This document shows, piece by piece, positions 1-5,691 of a DNA stretch of 17,944 bases. The DNA is from Prevotellaceae bacterium UBA1746 (GTDB lineage Bacteria; Bacteroidota; Bacteroidia; Bacteroidales; Bacteroidaceae), in the NCBI GenBank assembly GCA_905369775.1, contig CAJPJR010000039.1, positions 1-17,944 on the forward strand, read 5' to 3'. The translations under genes were made by a program, and so were the position numbers. Numbering within the stretch: the stretch's first letter is position 1; each line of letters begins with the position of its first letter. The notes beneath the pieces are model-generated. The model was not told the DNA's origin and made no database searches. It saw only the letters and a program-made list of their open reading frames with translations.

Positions 1-696
1 CTCCATACCTTCTCGCGTGGCACGCGTGGGTTCACCCGCCTGATGCACCACATGGCCGGGGAAACATTGCACGAAATGATCACGCAAGGCACTATCGTCA
101 GTGGCCAGATAAAAACAAACTGCAGGGTTCGCCGCTATCGCCGCACGCATTTCCCGTTCGAAAGCTTGCGGCGAACTCACGCTTTGACTTTTCACGTTGT
201 CTGTTCGCCGAATATGTACCCCCACGGTGTGCGCGCCCATGCGCTGGCACAGCGCGTCGATCCGCTCTCGAAGCGGTGAAACAGGTCGCAATCCTCTCCA
301 GACTTCCGGTAGGGTTTGACACAGCTGCAACCCCGTAGAGATATAGACGCGTTGCCATTTTTCAAAATGCGCCAAGCACTCCCCTGCCGTCCAATCCGAA
401 TGGAAATCAGCCCGTTGTGCACTGTACACGAATGAGCGAAACAGGGCGGGCAGTCGCAAGTTGTGTCGCCACACCGCCGGTGCATCGAACCATCGCGACT
501 TGCTAAATACGAATTGCCCGGTGGGGGTAAAATGATCCTCGAACAAGTCGCCATACCGTGCCGCACAATCTCGATTGGCGTCCCAAACCACACGAACTCG
601 CAATTCGTGGTCATGGTCAACGAGGCTGCGGGCAGACAACAAGGCGCGAAGCCGATTACAGAGTCCGCCGAGCGGAACCAAGGTGAGATCTTTCAT
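1..696 (-). CDS. Fucosyltransferase-like glycosyltransferase (GT23/FUT8-type motifs), C-terminus cut by window edge
   Basis: The frame is open from the ATG at 696 down to base 1, giving 232 residues with no stop, so the C-terminus lies outside the window. An in-frame TAA two codons upstream of this ATG fixes the start; a purine-rich AGGGAAG lies about 12 bases ahead. Visible motifs are an N-terminal PLGGLCNRLRALLSA (residues 8-22), resembling the Gly-rich donor-side loop of O-fucosyltransferase-like enzymes; GVHIRRTDN (159-167), which matches the basic motif of alpha-1,6-fucosyltransferases such as FUT8; FYLATDD (195-201), also FUT8-like; and TREGME at the cut end. These support a GDP-sugar glycosyltransferase of the GT23/NodZ/FUT8 superfamily. 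Donor and acceptor are inferred only. There is no signal peptide or membrane segment, so it is probably cytosolic and acts on a polysaccharide or lipid-linked glycan. It stands alone here, so its locus cannot be judged. Confidence 0.8.
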   Translation of the reverse strand, partial: MKDLTLVPLGGLCNRLRALLSARSLVDHDHELRVRVVWDANRDCAARYGDLFEDHFTPTGQFVFSKSRWFDAPAVWRHNLRLPALFRSFVYSAQRADFHSDWTAGECLAHFEKWQRVYISTGLQLCQTLPEVWRGLRPVSPLRERIDALCQRMGAHTVGVHIRRTDNVKSQSVSSPQAFEREMRAAIAANPAVCFYLATDDSALRDHFVQCFPGHVVHQAGEPTRATREGME

Positions 697-869
697 GCGT
701 TATGCGTTTACTTCCCTGTGCAAATACTCAATTGTTTGTTGGCTACCTATACGCACTTCTCAAAACTTATCAGTTACTGAAATCGTATAGAGACGTCGTT
801 TAGATTCATTGTACCGACCTCGCTTGAGAAGGCCTCCATTCATCATCGCCGAATATTTTTTATGCTCTT

Positions 870-903
870 CAAATATACTCTTTTTTACCCACACCTCCCC
901 CAA
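870..903 (-). promoter_or_regulatory. Possible promoter for the glycosyltransferase
   Basis: Read on the minus strand, 877-870 is TATATTTG, an exact match to the Bacteroidota -7 pattern TAnnTTTG. A TTG at 903-901 could be the -33 element, but the 23-base spacing is longer than the 20 seen at the two better promoters in this window. Transcription would start near 863 and give a leader of about 165 bases before the ATG at 696. Suggestive only. Confidence 0.3.
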
Positions 904-908
904 TCAGC

Positions 909-995
909 GTGTAAAAACTACACCTTTCGGAGAAAGTAGCCGTTTTCTTCCCCCCAATCGTGCTACAAGATGGTGTAAAGACCTCACTTGTAGCA
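909..995. repeat. Three consecutive inverted repeats
   Basis: GTGTA/TACAC at 909-913 and 919-923 (5-base loop), CTTTC/GAAAG at 924-928 and 932-936 (3-base loop), and a 9-bp perfect repeat TGCTACAAG/CTTGTAGCA at 961-969 and 987-995. They lie back to back within 90 bases, which could form a structured RNA on either strand. No known family is recognised. Confidence 0.45.
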
Positions 996-1156
996 GCGCT
1001 TGAAAGAGAATCGCGTCCACGCTCTCAAGATAGAAACGACAACGTGCAGTACCTGTTGATCACCCGGGGCGAACTGAGAAATTGCTCCTAAGCAATCTGC
1101 GAAAAAGTTCGACCAAAGCGCTATGAACGCGGTGAACACCTTGCTCTCTCACTGAG

Positions 1157-1203
1157 GGCGCACATTCCTCCGCCGTCATTTGCAAGATGACGGAACGTGC
1201 GCC
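1157..1203. repeat. Nested two-stem inverted repeat
   Basis: An outer 7-bp stem GGCGCAC/GTGCGCC (1157-1163 with 1197-1203) encloses an inner 7-bp stem CCGTCAT/ATGACGG (1173-1179 with 1187-1193) around a 7-base loop. The two stems are separated by 9 unpaired bases on the left and 3 on the right. There is no U-tract on either side, so it does not look like a simple terminator. Confidence 0.5.
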
Positions 1204-1435
1204 TGCATTTCCGCTCTTGCTATGGCAAATTAGCTTGGGAATCAGTCCTTATTTCCATGCTGAAGACAGCACACGTTCTTGCCCGTTCGTTCAATCTCTC
1301 CCTAAGAAAATACCTACTCCATTTCGCCTTGTCGTTAGGTAGGCGCGTGGAGACAGATGGACCGTGTAGGTCAGTAAGTCAATGATCACGTGCGCCGACT
1401 CGTCGGGGAAAGTCCCTGACTTTACGCTATATGGA

Positions 1436-1450
1436 CGCCGCGACGCGGCG
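1436..1450. repeat. Short GC-rich hairpin
   Basis: CGCCGC (1436-1441) and GCGGCG (1445-1450) form a perfect 6-bp stem with a 3-base loop. On the minus strand it lies about 30 bases downstream of a TACATTTG box (1489-1482). A matching -33 element is missing at the proper distance, so I do not call a promoter or RNA gene. Confidence 0.35.
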
Positions 1451-1737
1451 AGAAAGAAGGTAAGTTGTGTTTTATCAACGGCAAATGTAATCATTTTATT
1501 TCGAACAATCGAGATTTTCTAAAAGATTCTTTTCACTTTTCTCGAAACCACGAAAGAACAAGTAAAAAATTGGGGACTTTCTGACGAATCCTCCCCTCAT
1601 TTTGTCAACCTCTCCCTCATCGAGATGGTAGCCCCGTTGACTTTTTCTTCGTAATCGATCATGAGGTCTGCTCTTGCGTAGCATTCGTACACACGCGCCT
1701 GCGCGTATCGCGCACACAATGAGTTTTCGATTTTTGT

Positions 1738-1876
1738 CTTCACCTTCACCTCGCAATTTACTGATTGTTTGCGTATTAGGGGTGAAGATAATGCCCCGTG
1801 AAGGATACTCACAAAGCCTTCACCCCAAATGAACTGTCTCACAGCGTTTTATTGCAGACGTGTGAAGAAGTGAAGG
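1738..1876. repeat. Cluster of GTGAAG/CTTCAC hexamers
   Basis: Seven copies of GTGAAG or its complement lie in 139 bases: 1738-1743, 1744-1749, 1782-1787, 1798-1803, 1818-1823, 1862-1867 and 1870-1875. Two of them sit inside a longer 9-bp inverted repeat, GGGGTGAAG (1779-1787) and CTTCACCCC (1818-1826). The spacing is irregular. They could be protein-binding sites or the remains of a short repeat; no family is recognised. Confidence 0.45.
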
Positions 1877-2300
1877 AAAAAAACGAAAAACAGCTGACGC
1901 GTGTGCGCGAACAAACGCTGCGCATGCACACCGGAAAGCGGATGAGCGAGGAGCAAAATTCGGAGATTCGGGTGCAGCACGCTGCCACGCAGTTCACGTC
2001 AAAAAAGTGGAAGAGTTGATCGGAAAGTGGGGAAATGATTTTGCACGAGCTCCTCGTCTTACGCCCAATCGACGAACGTACATCGAATTATCCTCACGCC
2101 TTGCGATCCGAAAGCGGCACGATCTCTGTACTCCTTCCCTTTTTCCTCTCTCAGCCCCGCATGGACGAGAACTGCCGGCAAGTGAGAACGAAAAACTCCC
2201 GTCGAAATGGGAAAAACGCCCCGTTTCGGTCTGAAAGTCTCCGAGAAAATCAAAAAACGGGAGAGAGAATCCATGAAAAGAAGATTTTCAAGTTCACAAG

Positions 2301-2332
2301 CTTGGCTATTTCGCAGAATATAAGTACATTTG
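2301..2332 (+). promoter_or_regulatory. Bacteroidota-type promoter of the rplM operon
   Basis: A -33 element TTGG at 2302-2305 is followed after 19 bases by TACATTTG at 2325-2332, an exact match to the -7 consensus TAnnTTTG used by the primary sigma factor of Bacteroidota. The same TTGG-N19-TAnnTTTG layout recurs before exbB. Transcription should begin near 2339, leaving a leader of about 150 bases before rplM. Confidence 0.75.
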
Positions 2333-2338
2333 CATGCC

Positions 2339-2491
2339 GATTATTATCAATGTGGCTCATTTGCAGCCACACTCGCGTGTTAATAGCCGGGTTTCATTGG
2401 CCGAAAAACGGTGGTTAGTGAATCGCGAGAACGATAACTTAATTGAAATAGGAGCTCGCTCCTTAGTAACTACAAAACTACATTAAAAAGA
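2339..2491 (+). ncRNA. rplM 5' leader with hairpin, candidate ribosomal-protein leader
   Basis: The inferred leader holds a perfect 7-bp hairpin TGTGGCT/AGCCACA (2351-2357 with 2365-2371, 7-base loop) close to its 5' end. About 120 further bases follow before the ATG, with an A-rich stretch just ahead of the start. Many ribosomal operons are autoregulated through such leaders, and I recall a candidate L13 leader proposed for Bacteroidia, but I cannot match this sequence to a consensus here. The RNA and its function are inferred. Confidence 0.4.
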
Positions 2492-2953
2492 ATGGACACT
2501 TTAAGCTACAAGACCATTTCTGCCAACGAGGATACCGCACAGAAAGAGTGGGTCATCGTCGACGCCACCGATCAAGTGCTGGGTCGCCTTGCTTCGAAGG
2601 TCGCCAAATTGCTCCGTGGTAAGTACAAGCCCAACTTTACTCCCCACGTAGACTGCGGCGACAACGTGATCATCATCAACGCCGACAAGTTCGTTCTCAC
2701 CGGCAAGAAGATGACCGACCGCACTTACTACACCTACACCGGCTACCCCGGCGGTCAGCGCGAGCACACGCCCGCATCGATCCTCGCTAAGCCCAACGGT
2801 GCAGACAAACTCCTCCGTCGTGTCGTGAAGGGTATGCTTCCCAAGAACCGTCTTGGCGCTAAGCTCCTCAGCAACCTCTACGTTTACGTAGGCGAAGAGC
2901 ACAAGCACGAAGCACAAAGCCCCAAGGCTATCGATATTAACACCCTCAAGTAA
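2492..2953 (+). CDS. rplM: 50S ribosomal protein L13
   Basis: L13 is an early-assembling protein of the large ribosomal subunit. The 153-residue product carries the family core: WVIVDATDQVLGRLAS near residues 20-35, the KYKPNFTPHVDCGD stretch (44-57), YYTYTGYPGG (79-88) and the C-terminal signature VKGMLPKNRLG followed by LYVYVGEEHKHEAQSP. It is about ten residues longer than the E. coli protein, mostly at the N-terminus. The ATG at 2492 follows an A-rich sequence (AAAAAGA) rather than a Shine-Dalgarno site, as is usual in this phylum. rpsI follows after 15 bp, the conserved rplM-rpsI pairing. Confidence 0.98.
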   Translation: MDTLSYKTISANEDTAQKEWVIVDATDQVLGRLASKVAKLLRGKYKPNFTPHVDCGDNVIIINADKFVLTGKKMTDRTYYTYTGYPGGQREHTPASILAKPNGADKLLRRVVKGMLPKNRLGAKLLSNLYVYVGEEHKHEAQSPKAIDINTLK

Positions 2954-2968
2954 AAAATCGTAGACACA

Positions 2969-3355
2969 ATGGAAATGATCAATGCATTGGGCCGTCGCAA
3001 AAGCGCCGTTGCCCGTGTTTTCCTCACGGAAGGCACCGGTAAAATCACGATCAACAAGCGTGATCTCACCGAATATTTTCCCTCCTCGATCCTTCAGTTC
3101 GTGGTGAAACAGCCCCTCGCGCTGCTCGAAGCCACGGAGAAGTACGACATCAAAGTGAACCTCAACGGTGGTGGTTTCACGGGTCAGAGCCAAGCGCTCC
3201 GCCTTGCCATCGCTCGCGCACTCGTTAAGATCAACGCCGACGACAAGAAGGCGCTCCGCGCTGAAGGTTTCATGACGCGCGATCCGCGTCAAGTTGAACG
3301 TAAGAAGCCGGGTCGTCCCAAGGCACGCCGCCGCTTCCAGTTCAGCAAGCGTTAA
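2969..3355 (+). CDS. rpsI: 30S ribosomal protein S9
   Basis: S9 is a small-subunit head protein whose C-terminal tail reaches the P-site tRNA. The 128-residue product begins MEMINALGRRKSAVARV, contains the family signature GGGFTGQSQALRLAIARAL (about residues 66-84), and ends in the basic tail RRRFQFSKR with the typical final Lys-Arg. Length is close to that of E. coli S9 (130). It lies 15 bp after rplM and is surely co-transcribed with it. Confidence 0.98.
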   Translation: MEMINALGRRKSAVARVFLTEGTGKITINKRDLTEYFPSSILQFVVKQPLALLEATEKYDIKVNLNGGGFTGQSQALRLAIARALVKINADDKKALRAEGFMTRDPRQVERKKPGRPKARRRFQFSKR

Positions 3356-3613
3356 TCGTCCTATCGGCAAGTTTGCTGAAGTTCAAACAACGTTTAGCAT
3401 CCAAACTCGCAAGACCGTCTTCTGCCACCTCGTGGCCGCATGCCGCTACTTGCGGGTTGGTTGAACGCCCCTTTGCGCTTTGAACGCAAGGGCAATTCAA
3501 TTCATCGGGGCACACGTCGCCGTTCCTGTGGCGACTGATCACCGGGCCTTCTCCATTTGGCTCTGTGTAGAATGCACCGCAACTTCCAGGAAAGTAAACA
3601 ATCGTATTTCAAA
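3356..3613 (+). promoter_or_regulatory. Hairpin-rich gap before rpsB, candidate S2 leader
   Basis: The 258-base gap between rpsI and rpsB holds no gene but a chain of short stems: GTTTG/CAAAC (3371-3375/3384-3388), GCCAC/GTGGC (3424-3428/3432-3436), CCGC/GCGG (3443-3446/3452-3455), an imperfect stem between 3467-3477 and 3485-3493, and GTCGCC/GGCGAC (3516-3521/3530-3535). No TAnnTTTG promoter box is apparent. E. coli S2 represses its own rpsB-tsf mRNA through a leader; a similar role here is inference. Confidence 0.4.
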
Positions 3614-4399
3614 ATGTCTAGAACTAATTTTGAAACCCTTCTTGAGGCCGGCTGCCACTTCGGTCACCTCAAGCGTAAGTGGAACCCCGCTATGGCGCCC
3701 TACATCTTCATGGAGCGCAACGGCATCCACATCATCGACCTCCACAAGACGGTCGCAAAGATCGACGAGGCTTGCGAAGCCCTCAAGGAAATCGCTAAGT
3801 CCGGACGTCGCATCCTTTTTGTAGCTACTAAGAAACAGGCCAAATTGGTGGTTGGCGAGAAGGCTGCTTCCGTCAACATGCCTTACGTGACGGAACGCTG
3901 GCCGGGCGGTATGCTCACCAACTTCCCCACGATCCGCAAAGCTGTGAAGAAGATGACCAACATCGACAAGCTCACGGCCGACGGAACCTATTCCAATCTC
4001 TCGAAGCGCGAGATCCTGCAGATCAGCCGCCAGCGTGCCAAGCTCGAAAAGAACCTCGGTTCCATCGCTGACTTGACGCGTCTGCCCGCTGCCCTCTTCG
4101 TTGTCGACGTGTGCAAGGAACACATCGCAGTGAAAGAGGCCATCCGTCTCGGCATCCCCGTGTTCGGTATCGTTGACACCAACGCTGATCCCAACCGCGT
4201 GGACTATGCCATCCCCGCTAACGACGACGCTACGGCAAGCATCGAGGTGATCCTCGACGCTGTTTGCGGTGCCATCGCTGAAGGTCTTCAAGAACGCAAG
4301 GTCGAAAAGGCCGCTGCCGACGAGAAGAACGAAGACGAGGGCAAGGCTCGTCGCAGCCGTCAGGCTCGCACCGAAAAGAGCGAGGAAGCTCAGGCCTAA
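3614..4399 (+). CDS. rpsB: 30S ribosomal protein S2
   Basis: S2 binds late to the small subunit and recruits S1 where present. The chosen start, ATG at 3614, gives the conserved beginning MSRTNFETLLEAGCHFGH followed by KRKWNPAMAPYIF. Upstream in-frame starts at 3557 (TTG) and 3572 (ATG) would add residues with no counterpart in the family. The 261-residue product has FVATKKQAK, TERWPGGMLTNF, LPAALFVVDVCKEHIAVKEA and GIPVFGIVDTNADPN, all typical of S2. The last 35 residues or so form a charged Lys/Glu/Arg tail that makes it longer than E. coli S2 (241). tsf follows after a 140-bp gap holding a hairpin. Confidence 0.97.
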   Translation: MSRTNFETLLEAGCHFGHLKRKWNPAMAPYIFMERNGIHIIDLHKTVAKIDEACEALKEIAKSGRRILFVATKKQAKLVVGEKAASVNMPYVTERWPGGMLTNFPTIRKAVKKMTNIDKLTADGTYSNLSKREILQISRQRAKLEKNLGSIADLTRLPAALFVVDVCKEHIAVKEAIRLGIPVFGIVDTNADPNRVDYAIPANDDATASIEVILDAVCGAIAEGLQERKVEKAAADEKNEDEGKARRSRQARTEKSEEAQA

Positions 4400-4428
4400 T
4401 CGCCCGATCGGACTTTTCGGATTAACTC

Positions 4429-4493
4429 AGAGCGAGGTGGAGCTTGCGCCGACGTGCACACTGCGCGGCGGCCACCTCGACCTCGCTCTTTTC
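4429..4493 (+). terminator. Hairpin with U-run between rpsB and tsf
   Basis: AGAGCGAGGT (4429-4438) is perfectly complementary to ACCTCGCTCT (4480-4489), followed by TTTTC. A second register is also possible: GAGGTGG (4434-4440) with CCACCTC (4472-4478). The 41-base interior is long for a simple terminator. It could partly terminate rpsB transcription, lowering tsf relative to rpsB, or mark an mRNA-processing site. Confidence 0.55.
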
Positions 4494-4539
4494 ATTTCAA
4501 CACCAGGATCACTGATCCATCAATACCTATATCAGCAAA

Positions 4540-5535
4540 ATGGCTGTAAATATTGAAGACATCAAAAAGCTTCGCGCCCTCACCGGCGCAGGTCTCAGCG
4601 ACTGCAAGAACGCGCTCGCAGAAGCAGAAGGCAACCTCGACGCCGCAGTAGAACTCATTCGCAAGCGCGGTCAGGCTATCGCCGCTAAGCGCTCGGATCG
4701 CGAGGCAGCAGAAGGTTGCGTGCTCGTGAAGATCGACGGTAACTTCGGTGCTATCCTCGCGCTGAAGTGCGAAACCGACTTCGTGGCACAGAATGCAGAC
4801 TTCGTGGCTTTGGCCAACGACATCATCGATGCCGCTATCGTGGCTCGCTGCAAGACCCTCGAAGAGGTGAAGGCACTCACGATCGACGGACGTACGGTGG
4901 CTGAACGCGTGACGGATCAGTCCGGCATCACGGGCGAGAAGATGGAACTCGACGGTTACCAAGTGGTAGAAGGCGAAAACCTCGCTGCTTACAACCACCA
5001 GAACAACAACACCCTCTGCACGCTCGTTGCACTCAGCGCCAAGACTGAAGATCCCTCGGTGGGCAAAAACGTGGCTATGCAGATTGCATCGGCTGCTCCC
5101 GTTGCCATCGACGAAAGCGGTGTTCCTCAGGAAACGAAGGACGAAGAACTCAAAGTGGCTATCGAGAAAACGCGTCTCGAACAGGTGCAGAAGGCTGTCG
5201 AAGCCGCTCTCAAAAAGGCCGGTTTCAATCTCTACATCGCAGAAAGCGAAGAGCACCTCAACGAGGGCATCATGAAGGGTAGCATCACCGAAGAGGAAGC
5301 TCAGCAGATCCGCGAACTCAAAGAGAAGACTGCCAGCGAGAAGGAAAAGAACCTCAACGAGCAGATGATTCAGAACATCGCCAATGGTCGTCTCGCCAAG
5401 TTCTTCAAGGAAGTTTGCCTCCTCGATCAAGAATACATCTGGGACAAGTCGAAGACAGTGGCTCAGTTCCTCAACGAAGTGGAAAAGGGTCTCACGGTAA
5501 CGGATTTCAAGCGTTTCACGCTCCGCGCCGAATAA
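4540..5535 (+). CDS. tsf: Elongation factor Ts
   Basis: EF-Ts is the cytosolic nucleotide-exchange factor that releases GDP from EF-Tu. The N-terminal UBA-like domain has LRALTGAGLSDCKNAL (residues 11-26), the family signature that contacts EF-Tu. The core follows with KCETDFVAQNADFVALAND, GYQVVEGENLAAYNHQNN and KNVAMQIASAAPVAID. The C-terminal part has FKEVCLLDQEYIWDKSKTV. At 331 residues it is longer than the E. coli protein (283), with a charged middle insertion rich in Glu and Lys, as seen in other Bacteroidota. It is partner to rpsB upstream and is closed by a strong terminator. Confidence 0.97.
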   Translation: MAVNIEDIKKLRALTGAGLSDCKNALAEAEGNLDAAVELIRKRGQAIAAKRSDREAAEGCVLVKIDGNFGAILALKCETDFVAQNADFVALANDIIDAAIVARCKTLEEVKALTIDGRTVAERVTDQSGITGEKMELDGYQVVEGENLAAYNHQNNNTLCTLVALSAKTEDPSVGKNVAMQIASAAPVAIDESGVPQETKDEELKVAIEKTRLEQVQKAVEAALKKAGFNLYIAESEEHLNEGIMKGSITEEEAQQIRELKEKTASEKEKNLNEQMIQNIANGRLAKFFKEVCLLDQEYIWDKSKTVAQFLNEVEKGLTVTDFKRFTLRAE

Positions 5536-5571
5536 ACCGTCTATTCGCACTTTTGCCCTCAGGCACGAAAC

Positions 5572-5604
5572 AGCGAACTGACCTGCGGGTCAGTTCGCTC
5601 TTTT
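5572..5604 (+). terminator. Strong intrinsic terminator after tsf
   Basis: A perfect 12-bp stem, AGCGAACTGACC (5572-5583) with GGTCAGTTCGCT (5588-5599), has a TGCG tetraloop and is followed by CTTTTCTTTTC. This is a textbook rho-independent terminator ending the ribosomal block. Confidence 0.93.
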
Positions 5605-5691
5605 CTTTTCGTTCTCTCTTTCTCTCTTCTCATCTATATATAATGTGTATTCGCTCTCCGTGAGGAATCCACATCACAGTATTTCCGCACC

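Larger units (their letters stand above)
697..2300. other. Gene-free stretch with scattered inverted repeats
   Basis: I find no convincing protein gene on either strand. The open frames here are short (mostly under 130 codons), lack recognisable motifs, overlap each other, and some run into the rplM promoter. I also see no tRNA, rRNA, tmRNA, SRP RNA or RNase P signature that I can defend. Local structure is listed separately: hairpins at 909-995, a nested hairpin at 1157-1203, GC-rich short hairpins at 1436-1450 and 1700-1714, a repeat cluster at 1738-1876 and a 7-bp inverted repeat at 2196-2202/2257-2263. The stretch could be ordinary spacer, eroded genes or uncharacterised RNA. Confidence 0.6.

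Noticed and set aside
1405..1425. GGGGAAAGTCC resembling the conserved start of RNase P RNA
   Set aside because: Only the short core resembles it; the other conserved RNase P segments are not found within the following 400 bases.
1482..1489. Minus-strand TACATTTG that could be a promoter for a small RNA toward 1436-1450
   Set aside because: The box is exact but the nearest TTG (1508-1506) is only 16 bases away, against 20 in the good promoters here, and no downstream RNA family is recognised.
1798..2019. Possible 73-residue protein, GTG start, rich in Glu, Lys and Gln
   Set aside because: It starts within the hexamer repeat cluster, has no promoter or ribosome-binding context I can defend, and matches no family I know. 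Kept as spacer.
697..2300. Replication origin or insertion sequence in the gene-free stretch
   Set aside because: I see no DnaA-box cluster (TTATnCACA), no transposase frame and no terminal inverted repeats with target duplications.
2035..2418. Possible 127-residue protein
   Set aside because: It runs through the rplM promoter and into its leader, uses unusual residue composition and has no motif.
3557..3613. N-terminal extension of S2 using an upstream TTG or ATG start
   Set aside because: The added residues have no counterpart in S2, whereas the ATG at 3614 gives the conserved N-terminus.
4492..5550. A 352-codon open frame antisense to tsf
   Set aside because: tsf is unmistakable on the plus strand and the opposite frame shows only a low-complexity mirror of it.
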